A stretch of 9,618 bases of DNA from Chloroflexota bacterium (GCA_029858845.1 JAOUEG010000053.1:1-9618), one strand, 5' to 3'. Shown: positions 1 to 6,426, numbered from the stretch's first letter. Translations and numbers: made by a program. Notes: a model not told the origin generated them from the letters alone.

Positions 1-1
1 C

Positions 2-493
2 CTCGATGGCATCGTCGATCTCGTGACCGAGGACTTCGAGGTGCCTGCCCCGGGTGAACCCTGGAGGGCGGCGATCCGGCGCAGTGCGATCTCCGCCCGG
101 GCGGCTCTCCTGGCCCACCCGTGGGCGAGCAGCCTCATCGAGTCGCGCAGCAGCGCCGGCCCGGCGCGGATGCGCTACCTCGACTCGGTCGTCGGCGCGC
201 TGTCCGCGGCGGGATTCCCGATGCCGATCGTCGCGCAGGCGGTCATGGCCCTTGACAGCCACACCTACGGATTCGTCCTCCAGGAACTCGCCTGGCCGTT
301 CGACCCGGAGAGCGCACCGGACGCAGCCGGTGCATTCGCGGAGGGTCTCCAACCGGGCGCATACCGGAACCTGGCGGCCATGGCGGAGTTCGTGGCGGCG
401 TCGCCCGGCGGTACCGTCGCCGACTTCACCTTCGGACTGGATCTCATCCTCGACGGTCTCGGGCGCCTGCTACGCGAAGCGGACGCCGACTAG
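2..493 (+). CDS. TetR-family repressor, C-terminal part (5' end outside window)
   Basis: This is the ligand-binding and dimerisation half of a TetR transcriptional repressor. The frame is open to the left edge (LDGIVDLV before the first GTG at 23), so the DNA-binding helix-turn-helix lies outside the window and the GTG is probably not the true start. The visible 164 residues match the tetracycline-repressor-like C-terminal domain (TetR_C_1 type): a WRAAIRRSAISARAALLAHPW helix with the conserved His-Pro-Trp, then SAGPARMRYLDSVVGALSAAGF, then an ALDSHTYGFVLQE helix, ending with a Leu-rich GLDLILDGLGRLL helix. It stops at TAG 491-493 and converges on the sigma factor gene that ends at 631. The ligand cannot be told. 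It may control a gene to the left of the window. Confidence 0.85.
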   Translation, partial: LDGIVDLVTEDFEVPAPGEPWRAAIRRSAISARAALLAHPWASSLIESRSSAGPARMRYLDSVVGALSAAGFPMPIVAQAVMALDSHTYGFVLQELAWPFDPESAPDAAGAFAEGLQPGAYRNLAAMAEFVAASPGGTVADFTFGLDLILDGLGRLLREADAD

Positions 494-547
494 CCGCGCA
501 GGTCTGCGACCAGCGCGAACCGGACCATGACGAGCGCGAGCGCGAGC

Positions 548-585
548 CGACCCATCCGCGATCGGTGGTAGCCAGCGATGGGTCG
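548..585. terminator. 9-bp perfect inverted repeat between convergent genes
   Basis: CGACCCATC (548-556) is the exact reverse complement of GATGGGTCG (577-585), with a 20-nt spacer. It lies in the 137-bp gap between the TetR stop (493) and the sigma factor stop (631). That position suits a bidirectional transcription terminator. There is no T-run on either side, so it is not a canonical intrinsic terminator, and an operator is also possible. I see no gene in the rest of the gap. Confidence 0.35.
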
Positions 586-630
586 CCGGTTCGCCCCGCG
601 GGCGCCACCGCTCGCCAGCGCGCCCCGTCA

Positions 631-1485
631 TCATCTGCTGGCAGCGTGCACCGAAGCGCCGGGCGGTCGCTCATGGAGGTCCCGGCCTGGTTCCGCATCG
701 AGCTGCTGCCGGATCCGTCCGGCGATCGCCTCCTCGACGACCGTGTCCGGGTCGCGTAGTCCGCCAAGGCTCGCCTTGACGCCCACCAGACCGGCATACA
801 GCGGTGGGCACGTCGGGCACGTCTCGAGATGTGCCTCCACGACAGATCGCGTGCCCGCGTCGAGCTCGCCGTCGAGGTACGCCGATACGTGCCGGCGGGC
901 ACGCCAGCAGCGCAGTGGCTGGGCGAGGCTCGCGAGGCGTCGCTCATCTCCCTCGGCAAGGGCGCTGACCAGCATCATCCGTCCCCTTCGCAGCCGCTGC
1001 TTCGTTGCCGGCAATCCGGCATCCATCGCGCGGCCGATCTCCGCGGCGGTCCACCCGACGACATCGTGGAGGACGACCGGCACCCGGTAGATGACCGGGA
1101 GGCGGGCCAGCGCATCCTCGAGCTCGTCGCGGAGCTCCGCTCGCTCGAGCACCCGCTCGGGCGCGACGGAGTAGTGGTCGTCGCGCCAGTCCGCCTCGAC
1201 GGCGTCGATGTCGAGTTCCTCGCGATGGACGCGCGACCGGTCGATGACCCGGTTGACCAGGCTTCGTCGGAGCCAGGCGGATAGCGCCGCCGCGTCGCGG
1301 AGTTGGTCGCGCCGCCGCCAGGCGCCGACAATCGTCTCCTGGGCGCAGTCCTCGGCCTGGTCCGCGTCACGGACCAGTCGAGTAGCGAGCCGGACGAGCT
1401 TGGGCAGCTCCGCCACCAACTGATCGGCGAACGCGTCGGTGGCGGAGCCGTACCCTGGCGTCGGGGCGGTCGTATCCTCGTCCAT
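631..1485 (-). CDS. ECF sigma factor with fused zinc-finger (ZAS-like) C-terminal domain
   Basis: This 284-residue protein is an extracytoplasmic-function sigma factor carrying its own anti-sigma-type domain. Residues about 20-90 form sigma region 2 (LVRDADQAEDCAQETIVGAW, then the basic WLRRSLVNRVIDRSR). Residues about 115-175 form sigma region 4, with helix-turn-helix GWTAAEIGRAMDAGLPATKQR. After residue 190 a zf-HC2-like segment follows: Cys193, His199, the signature SAYLDGELDAG, then His219-x3-Cys223-x2-Cys226. These are the ligands expected of a zinc-binding anti-sigma fold. A typical ECF factor is about 180 residues, so about 90 are extra. I chose the ATG at 1485 because the reading frame above it, open to 1824, has no sigma homology and covers the DUF2892 gene. 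The start has only a weak ribosome-binding site and lies 23 bp after the DUF2892 stop, so translation may be coupled. The fused domain probably controls promoter choice or senses thiol or zinc status; that is inferred. Confidence 0.9.
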   Translation of the reverse strand: MDEDTTAPTPGYGSATDAFADQLVAELPKLVRLATRLVRDADQAEDCAQETIVGAWRRRDQLRDAAALSAWLRRSLVNRVIDRSRVHREELDIDAVEADWRDDHYSVAPERVLERAELRDELEDALARLPVIYRVPVVLHDVVGWTAAEIGRAMDAGLPATKQRLRRGRMMLVSALAEGDERRLASLAQPLRCWRARRHVSAYLDGELDAGTRSVVEAHLETCPTCPPLYAGLVGVKASLGGLRDPDTVVEEAIAGRIRQQLDAEPGRDLHERPPGASVHAASR

Positions 1486-1508
1486 CGTCAGGGCGGCCGG
1501 CCTTGCGT

Positions 1509-1721
1509 TCAGTCGGTGGCCCGCCTGGTGCTCACGTGGAACAGCGCGTACAGCGGGCAGAAGCCAACGATACCCGTTACGAGCAGGATGGCCGCGACGA
1601 GCCACGCGGCGTAGGCGATCGGCGCGGTCACCAGGCCCGCGATCGCAAGGCCAGCGAGACCAAGCCCCGCCACGATCCTGACGAAACGGTCGAGAGGTGA
1701 TTCGTTGATGGTCAGCTTCAT
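1509..1721 (-). CDS. DUF2892 (YgaP-like transmembrane domain) small membrane protein
   Basis: This 70-residue inner-membrane protein starts with the family hallmark N-x-x-x-LDRFVRIVAGL (residues 6-19). It has two hydrophobic helices (about 13-32 and 35-53) joined by a short turn, and ends with the conserved GFCPLYALF motif, whose cysteine is the family's only highly conserved reactive residue. DUF2892 domains occur alone or fused to rhodanese, as in YgaP, and are linked to sulfur metabolism; their exact job is not settled. The ATG at 1721 follows a strong AGGAGGAC ribosome-binding site (1728-1735 on this strand). It is the first gene of an operon with the sigma factor 23 bp downstream, and it is divergent from the AhpD-methyltransferase gene. 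Confidence 0.88.
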   Translation of the reverse strand: MKLTINESPLDRFVRIVAGLGLAGLAIAGLVTAPIAYAAWLVAAILLVTGIVGFCPLYALFHVSTRRATD

Positions 1722-1788
1722 GGCTGGGTCCTCCTGGCGGCGGGCCGCTGCCCGCTTCTACTCGATGGACGAGACGACTCCATGAATC

Positions 1789-1811
1789 GATACATCGGGC
1801 CGGCATGTATC
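1789..1811. promoter_or_regulatory. Palindromic operator candidate GATACAT-N9-ATGTATC
   Basis: GATACAT (1789-1795) and ATGTATC (1805-1811) are perfect inverted copies with a 9-bp spacer. Their centres are 16 bp apart, about one and a half helical turns. The arms are AT-rich in a very GC-rich region. The site lies in the divergent gap, 68 bp upstream of the DUF2892 start and 76 bp upstream of the methyltransferase start, so one bound dimer could control both directions. No cognate regulator is identified. Confidence 0.5.
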
Positions 1812-1873
1812 CCTGGGCCCGCACGGCACGTCAACGGAGTGAACGACGCGGCACGATGTTCGGGTCGACACAC

Positions 1874-1878
1874 GGAGG
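1874..1878 (+). promoter_or_regulatory. Ribosome-binding site deciding a GTG start
   Basis: GGAGG lies 8 nt before the GTG at 1887. No comparable site precedes the upstream in-frame ATG at 1782. This places the start of the AhpD-methyltransferase protein at 1887. Confidence 0.65.
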
Positions 1879-1886
1879 TCACGAGC

Positions 1887-2903
1887 GTGCAGACAGCACC
1901 GCTCACACGCCCGATGCTCACGACCCGCGCGCTCCGGCGCTGGGTGCCCCCACTCGTCCGCTCCGTCCCCGCACTCGTGTCCGCGTACCTCCTGCCGGGT
2001 CGTGTCCCGCCGCCCATCCGCGAAGCGTCGATGCTGGGCGTGACCTCGGTCAATCGGTGCGAGGCGTGCGAGGCCTTCCACAGCCGTTGGGCCAGCGGCG
2101 TGGGGCTTCGGGTGGAGGCCATGTCGGCCGAGGAGGCGGCGGCCTACGACTTCGGGCAGCGGGTTGCGACGGCTGGACCGGAGGAACCGCAGCCTCCGAT
2201 GCAGCTCCGTGCCCGACACCGGCGGGAGCTGCTCGCGGTGTCGATCCTGATGGAGCTGGCCAACCTCTCGGGCAACCGGTTCCTCGCCCCTCGCGCCGAG
2301 GGAGGCAACCTGCAGGTGGGCGACGTCCGCACGGCCCGCCTGCTCGATGCCGTCATGCGGGCAGCCGACCGCGCGGGGCTCCGCCGTGCCCGCTCGCGCG
2401 TGGCCGGGCGAGCCCGCGGTGACACGCTGGAGATCGGGATCGGGACGGGATCGAACCTCGAGGTCTACCCCGCGGGCGCGGTCGTCCATGGTGTCGATGT
2501 CAGCGCCCCGGCGCTCTCGGTCGCGGCCGAACGCGCGGACCGTGCCGGGCGCAGGGTGGTCCTGGTCGAGGGGGATGCCGCGGCTCTGCCCTTCACGGAC
2601 GGGTCATTCGACACGGTCGTCGCGACCTTCGTTCTGTGCTCGGTCGGCGACGTCGAGCGCAGCCTTCGGGAGGCCCGCCGCGTGCTGCGACCCGGCGGCA
2701 CGATCCGGCTGCTCGAGCACGCCCGCTCACGATACCGCCCGGTGGGCCTGGTCCAGGAGCGATCGGCGCCGGCTTGGGCGCGCCTGAGCGGCGGCTGCCG
2801 CCTCGACCACGATGTGCGGCGCGCCGTCCGGGACGTCGGCCTCACCGTGATCGAGGAACGGACCCGGATCGGCGGGCTCCTCGTGGAGATCGTGGCGGCC
2901 TGA
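1887..2903 (+). CDS. AhpD-like thiol domain fused to METTL7-like SAM-dependent methyltransferase
   Basis: This 338-residue protein (GTG start set by the GGAGG at 1874-1878) has two parts. Residues about 1-135 resemble the AhpD/carboxymuconolactone decarboxylase fold: Glu46, Cys58-x2-Cys61-x3-His65 (CEACEAFH), and a C-terminal helix ending in SGNRFLAP. The 12-residue distance from Glu to the first Cys is that of AhpD, whose CxxC pair performs thiol peroxidase chemistry; the His between the AhpD cysteines is Ala here. Residues about 170-338 are a class I methyltransferase: motif I LEIGIGTGSN (181-190), acidic Asp204 for the SAM ribose, GDAAALPF (229-236), then SFDTVVATFVLCSV, LRPGG and LLEHARS. 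The tail, with WARLSGGCRLDHD, resembles the METTL7/TMT1 group, some of which methylate thiols. Substrate and any coupling between the halves are unknown. The gene is divergent from the DUF2892-sigma operon, suggesting a shared redox role (inference). Confidence 0.85.
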   Translation: MQTAPLTRPMLTTRALRRWVPPLVRSVPALVSAYLLPGRVPPPIREASMLGVTSVNRCEACEAFHSRWASGVGLRVEAMSAEEAAAYDFGQRVATAGPEEPQPPMQLRARHRRELLAVSILMELANLSGNRFLAPRAEGGNLQVGDVRTARLLDAVMRAADRAGLRRARSRVAGRARGDTLEIGIGTGSNLEVYPAGAVVHGVDVSAPALSVAAERADRAGRRVVLVEGDAAALPFTDGSFDTVVATFVLCSVGDVERSLREARRVLRPGGTIRLLEHARSRYRPVGLVQERSAPAWARLSGGCRLDHDVRRAVRDVGLTVIEERTRIGGLLVEIVAA

Positions 2904-2927
2904 TGGCGAGCCCGAGTGCGAGGTCGT

Positions 2928-3331
2928 TCATCGCGACCCGCAGGCCACGCCCTCGCGTGATGTGGCGACGGTCCCGGCGACGTGGTGCATCCCGTCGCGG
3001 TCACGGAACGCGGAACTCGATCGAGACGCGACGGGCGCTGCCGCCTCCACCGTCCGATCGAAGCGGGACTCCGGCACGATGATCGCCATCGCCAGGATCC
3101 GCACCGACAATCCCTCGGGGACGTCGAACAGCCTAGGGGACGCTCGTCGGGCGATACGAGGATGAGTTGCCTGACCACCGTGTCGCCGGCGATCAGACGA
3201 ACCTTGAACGGCGCGCGGTTACGCGGCCGTCGATGCCTTGCACTACCTCGATCTCGGCCCCGCTCCAACGGGGCTCCCGAGGTCGTCGCGTAGAGGAGAG
3301 GGACCTCCTCCTGGGGGACGCTCAGGTACGG
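2928..3331 (-). pseudogene. Decayed or frameshifted protein-coding remnant, function unknown
   Basis: The 418 bp between the methyltransferase stop and the PD40 gene stop hold no intact gene. On the minus strand, protein-like stretches appear in all three frames in collinear order. They are PYLSVPQEEVPLLYATTSG (from 3331), GAEIEVVQGIDGRVTA (about 3260-3210), FKVRLIAGDTVVRQLILVS (about 3210-3150), RLFDVPEGLSVRILAMAII (from 3134), then VSIEFRVP in another frame, then DRDGMHHVAGTVAT, ending at a stop at 2928. The alternating hydrophobic pattern looks like beta-strands of one former protein broken by several small insertions or deletions. I do not recognise the family and see no good start codon. 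Sequencing or assembly error could mimic this, but several shifts within 300 bp fit decay better. It could also be chance. Confidence 0.4.
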
Positions 3332-4893
3332 CTGCGCCCCTTCACCGGCGACTCGGGCCTCGAGAAGCCGGTCAGGAGGCCGTCGGCTGCGCTCGACGGC
3401 TCGACGGTCGCCGTCGGCACCAGCGTGGGCGACGGCTTGGAGTCTGGGGGCTGTGAGCGTCCCCATACCTGGATCGGCACGCGCGTGGTGTCATACGAGG
3501 AGTCGTAGGAGACGATGCCATCGATGTCAGCCACGACCACCGTCGGCGCATCCGGATCCGTCGGGGCGGCGACCACCACCGTCCGTTCGACGGTCGCTTC
3601 GTCGCAGCACCCATTCGGATACGTCCACGCCACGTACAGGAGGTACGCGCCGTCAGGCGACCAGGTGACCCGCCAGGGGTACAGATTCAGGTTCGAACCT
3701 TCGGCGGTCGCCCGTTCGAACGGCATGACGACCTCGCCGGCCAGCCCGGTCTGCTCGGATCGGTCATCCGGCGTCACCAGGACGACCTCGTGCCGCTCGC
3801 CGCTGCACGGATTCCCTGGGCACCTCTGGTAGGCGATCGTCTCGCCGTCCGGTGACCAGACCGGTCCGATGCCATGGATCGCCCCGTACTGTTCGGTCAG
3901 GACCTCCTGCCGGCCGGTCTCGAGATCGATGGTGCGAAGTTCAAGCGATGAGTCGCCATCGCCGACCAGCCCGGCCCAAGCCAGGCGCATGCCATCGGGT
4001 GACCACGTCACGTTCACCGCGCCACGGGTTTCGTCGAGCGAGCGCATGGCTCCGGAGCCTGGCTCGTAGAGGTGGATCCGTCCGTCAAGCAGCATGTTGC
4101 CCGGCGTGCGGTCGCGGTTGCCGCTGGCGATGGCCAGGAGGCTGCCATCCGGCGACCAGTCGATGTCGGTTGCCAACAGGTCCGGCAGGACGGTGATGCC
4201 TCGGTCCGCGGCCGTCACGACCCAAACCTCGCTGCCCGCCGCCGATGTCTCTGGATTGGTGGGCGAGGTGCGCGGAACGCCGAACGCCAGCCGGTCACCG
4301 TCGGGCGACCAGACGGCGCAGGGCGGCGGCAGCCCGTCGCCGACGTCGACGGTGAGCCGATCGGCGACGGTTCCGTCGTCGGCCACGTCGGCGATGACGA
4401 GGGATCTGCGAGCACCTTCCGCGCTTCCGTAGGCCAGGCTGCGGCCATCCGGCGAGAAGGCGGGGCACACCTGGTCGACGCCGTCCGTGTCGGTGCCGAT
4501 GACGCGCCGGGCCGGTTCGTCGAGCGCGGCGAACCAGATGTCATTGTCCTCATCCGGGCCGCCCGGAGACGGCTGCCCCACGGTGAACGCGATCCAGCCG
4601 TTGGTGGCCGCAGGTGAGATGTTGAGCAATGACGGGGCAAGCAGACGAGCCCCGACCAGCAGCGCTCCGCCGAGCATGGCCGCGAGCAACCCGAGGGACA
4701 CCGCCAAGGTCAGCGCCCTCCGATCGAACGACAAGCCGAACCACCGCACCGTCGACGTCGAGCCGGACCGGCGTGTATGCCCGACGGCCACGGCATGGGC
4801 CACGGCGGCCGAATCGACCGGCCGAACGCCCGCCAGGGCAAAGCGCCGCACGCGCTCCTCGAAGCGCCGCTCGAACTCCGTCATCTCATCCAT
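3322..4893 (-). CDS. Membrane-anchored PD40 (TolB-like) propeller protein, probable anti-sigma factor or sensor
   Basis: This 523-residue protein has three parts. The cytoplasmic N-terminus of about 58 residues begins MDEMTEFERRFEERVRRF. One transmembrane helix (about 60-83, LTLAVSLGLLAAMLGGALLVGA) follows. The large extracytoplasmic part has six PD40 repeats with SPDG motifs at 147-150, 196-199, 247-250, 298-301, 347-350 and 412-415. This even spacing of about 50 residues, wider at the last, suggests a six-bladed beta-propeller like that of TolB. The tail is Pro/Thr/Ser-rich and probably disordered. The ATG at 4893 has GGAG 7 nt upstream (4901-4904) and overlaps the sigma factor stop by 8 bp, so the two are translationally coupled; a second ATG at 4884 is possible. 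Adjacency to an ECF gene and the short cytoplasmic head suggest it binds and holds the sigma factor, releasing it on an outside signal. No zinc-finger anti-sigma motif is visible, so this role is inferred. Confidence 0.82.
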   Translation of the reverse strand: MDEMTEFERRFEERVRRFALAGVRPVDSAAVAHAVAVGHTRRSGSTSTVRWFGLSFDRRALTLAVSLGLLAAMLGGALLVGARLLAPSLLNISPAATNGWIAFTVGQPSPGGPDEDNDIWFAALDEPARRVIGTDTDGVDQVCPAFSPDGRSLAYGSAEGARRSLVIADVADDGTVADRLTVDVGDGLPPPCAVWSPDGDRLAFGVPRTSPTNPETSAAGSEVWVVTAADRGITVLPDLLATDIDWSPDGSLLAIASGNRDRTPGNMLLDGRIHLYEPGSGAMRSLDETRGAVNVTWSPDGMRLAWAGLVGDGDSSLELRTIDLETGRQEVLTEQYGAIHGIGPVWSPDGETIAYQRCPGNPCSGERHEVVLVTPDDRSEQTGLAGEVVMPFERATAEGSNLNLYPWRVTWSPDGAYLLYVAWTYPNGCCDEATVERTVVVAAPTDPDAPTVVVADIDGIVSYDSSYDTTRVPIQVWGRSQPPDSKPSPTLVPTATVEPSSAADGLLTGFSRPESPVKGRSRT

Positions 4894-5437
4894 CACCAAG
4901 CTCCGATCGCAGGCGGGCGAGCAGTCGGGCCAGTCGGGCACGCGTGCCGGACGGGCTCATGCCTATCGCGCGCGCCAGCTCCGTCGAATCGAAGCCGGCG
5001 ACGTAGCGCAGCGCGATGAGCTCACGGTCCTCAGGCTTCAGCCGCGCCAGCGCGTTGTGAAGGTCGATGTCGCCGGCGCGAGAGGCGGGATCCGGCGTCG
5101 TCGCGGTCGGATCCATCGCGACCGAGATCTCGAGCACCCGTCCACGGCGTCGGCGACGGGACAGCTGCCGGGCCTCATTGACGGCGATCGAGATGAGCCA
5201 CGGCCGAAGGCGCTCGGGTTCGCGGATCGTGGCCAGCTTGCGCCACGCGATCGGCCAGGCCGACTGGACGGCTTCCGCGGTGAGCTCTGGGTCTCCGCCG
5301 GTGACGACGAAACAGACGCTGCTCATGTCGGCGTGGTGGGCGTCGACGATGCGCGCGAAGGCGGCCTCGTCACCGCCCGCGGCCAGGCGCATCAGCCCCG
5401 CCGAATTCTCGTCCGCGCTGCTGGTCATGGTCACCAT
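4886..5437 (-). CDS. ECF RNA polymerase sigma factor
   Basis: This 183-residue protein is the usual length for an ECF sigma factor. Region 2 spans about 25-97: EAAFARIVDAHHADM, then the core-binding AEAVQSAWPIAWRKL, then the -10-recognising LRPWLISIAVNEARQLSRRRRR. Region 4 spans about 125-178: HNALARLKPEDRELIALRYV and helix-turn-helix DSTELARAIGMSPSGTRARL, which reads the -35 element. The ATG at 5437 lacks a clear ribosome-binding site; an ATG three codons later (5428) is also possible. It is the first gene of an operon with the PD40 membrane protein. The divergent 184-bp gap to the YecM-like gene should hold its promoter, perhaps autoregulated as is common for ECF factors, but I could not identify an ECF-type promoter pair there. 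Confidence 0.93.
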   Translation of the reverse strand: MVTMTSSADENSAGLMRLAAGGDEAAFARIVDAHHADMSSVCFVVTGGDPELTAEAVQSAWPIAWRKLATIREPERLRPWLISIAVNEARQLSRRRRRGRVLEISVAMDPTATTPDPASRAGDIDLHNALARLKPEDRELIALRYVAGFDSTELARAIGMSPSGTRARLARLLARLRSELGDG

Positions 5438-5621
5438 CGCCCGATAGATGCACGGGACGCCCGAAGTGATTCATCGAGCGGCAGCTTGGCGAGATGATGA
5501 CCGTCGCGACGTATCCGAGCACGCCGTTCGAGCCGGGCGCTTCCATGAGCGGGAGGGCGCGGTGGTCCGATGCGAACCGCCGCATACCCGTCGTACGATG
5601 GCGGCCGAGAGGGAGGAAGCC
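5438..5621. promoter_or_regulatory. Divergent promoter region between the sigma factor and YecM-like genes
   Basis: These 184 bp lie between two divergent starts. The only promoter-like element I can point to for the right-hand gene is TACGAT at 5594-5599 (four of six matches to the -10 consensus), 22 bp upstream of its ATG, with no good -35. The frame of the YecM-like gene is open through this region, but homology begins after 5622. Confidence 0.4.
5611..5616 (+). promoter_or_regulatory. Ribosome-binding site deciding the YecM-like start
   Basis: GGGAGG lies 5 nt before the ATG at 5622. The in-frame ATGs at 5448 and 5598 have no such site. Confidence 0.7.
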
Positions 5622-6209
5622 ATGGCCGATCCGGTGGGCGACATCATCGGGGACTATCGGGCGTTCGCCGCGCAGCAGCGCGACCGCCTGCTCGCGCGGG
5701 GTATCGACATCCGCCCGTACCCGCTCAGCCACCTCGCCGTCCGCGTGCCGGAGTGGGACCTGTACGTCCACCAGCGCACCCTTCTCGAGCGCCATGCGAG
5801 GGCGAACCGCGAGGCCGTCTGGAACGGGCGCCCCATCTCCCTGATCATGCTCGCCGAGCCGCTCGAGGTCCTCGACGGGACTCCGGTCTCGCGCATCGAG
5901 CTGATCCCGCCCGTTCACCAGCGCGTCTACCGGATGGGCCTCGAGCACCTGGGCGTCGTCGTCGGTGACGAGTTCGACGAGTTCTCGCGAGCGCATCGAG
6001 CGGCCCTGACCGGGCAGCAGTTCCAAAGCGCCGACGTCGAGCCGGTCTACGTGCTGTTCGAGGACTTCACCCACGTGAAGTTCTACCGGCGTTCCTTCTT
6101 CGACGTCATCGAGGACGAGGAAGGGCGCTTCGAGGGTTTCGTTCACGTCGACGACTGGGTCCCGCAGCAACTCGTGACCGCGACCGGCCCGAACCCTCTT
6201 CCGCGCTGA
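5622..6209 (+). CDS. YecM-family (VOC-fold) protein
   Basis: This 195-residue protein matches the Escherichia coli YecM family along its length. DIRPYPLSHLAVRV (29-42) corresponds to YecM's ITPLTADHISLRC. NGRPISLIMLAEPLEVLDG (68-86) corresponds to NGRPICLFKLHEPVQV. RIELIPP (91-97) corresponds to VELPWP, GLEHLGVVVGDE (106-117) to GWEHIEIVLPGD, and HVKFYRRSFFDVI (151-163) to TIKFHPWSIEEIV. His37, Glu93 and His109 fall at conserved places that could bind a metal, as in glyoxalase-type VOC proteins. YecM's reaction is unknown, so no substrate is proposed. The start at 5622 is set by GGGAGG 5 nt upstream. It is transcribed away from the ECF sigma operon, so that sigma factor may control it; this rests on gene order only. 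The C-terminal EGFVHVDDWVPQQL extension beyond residue 165 differs from E. coli YecM. Confidence 0.85.
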   Translation: MADPVGDIIGDYRAFAAQQRDRLLARGIDIRPYPLSHLAVRVPEWDLYVHQRTLLERHARANREAVWNGRPISLIMLAEPLEVLDGTPVSRIELIPPVHQRVYRMGLEHLGVVVGDEFDEFSRAHRAALTGQQFQSADVEPVYVLFEDFTHVKFYRRSFFDVIEDEEGRFEGFVHVDDWVPQQLVTATGPNPLPR

Positions 6210-6245
6210 ACGACGCCGTTTCGCTCGTCGCCGACGGGCGGCGGC

Positions 6246-6378
6246 GGGTCGGGTCGTGACCCTCCGGTGGGCCGGGGTCGGGCGGCCCTGGGAAGTGCGT
6301 ACCCTGTCGTGATGCGACTCTGAGGCGGCGGCGCTGCGGTACGAGCCGAGAGGGTAGCCATCCGGAGCGCCGCTCCGG
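6246..6378 (+). terminator. Weak hairpins downstream of the YecM-like gene
   Basis: The gap 6210-6452 between convergent genes has no credible reading frame but has several GC-rich inverted repeats. GGGTC (6246-6250) pairs with GACCC (6258-6262), 37 nt after the stop. CCGGAGC (6362-6368) pairs with GCTCCGG (6372-6378) across a 3-nt loop, a strong stem. Neither is followed by a T-run. They may end transcription or stabilise the mRNA end. Confidence 0.35.
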
Positions 6379-6426
6379 GCGTCGGGGCGCGGTCGGAGCC
6401 GAGGCGATCCTTCTCGGATACGCCGC

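Larger units (their letters stand above)
1722..1886. promoter_or_regulatory. Divergent promoter region between the DUF2892-sigma operon and the methyltransferase
   Basis: These 165 bp separate two divergent start codons and must hold promoters for both directions. The frame of the methyltransferase is open back to an ATG at 1782, but that stretch has no ribosome-binding site and contains a palindrome, so I treat it as non-coding. I could not assign -35/-10 boxes with confidence. Confidence 0.6.

Noticed and set aside
528..547. A short GAGCGC/GCGAGC tandem run.
   Set aside because: It is only about three six-base copies, which is expected by chance in DNA this rich in G and C.
829..1284. A 151-residue plus-strand open frame opposite the sigma factor.
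   Set aside because: Its composition is that of an antisense shadow in GC-rich DNA, and the minus strand carries clear sigma domains.
1486..1824. A longer sigma factor with about 113 extra N-terminal residues, from the frame open to 1824.
   Set aside because: The extra part is Arg/Gly/Pro-rich, without sigma homology, and lies on top of the well-supported DUF2892 gene in another frame.
1782..1886. An ATG start at 1782 for the AhpD-methyltransferase protein.
   Set aside because: It has no ribosome-binding site, and the stretch contains the palindrome and lacks domain homology. The GTG at 1887 has GGAGG at the right distance.
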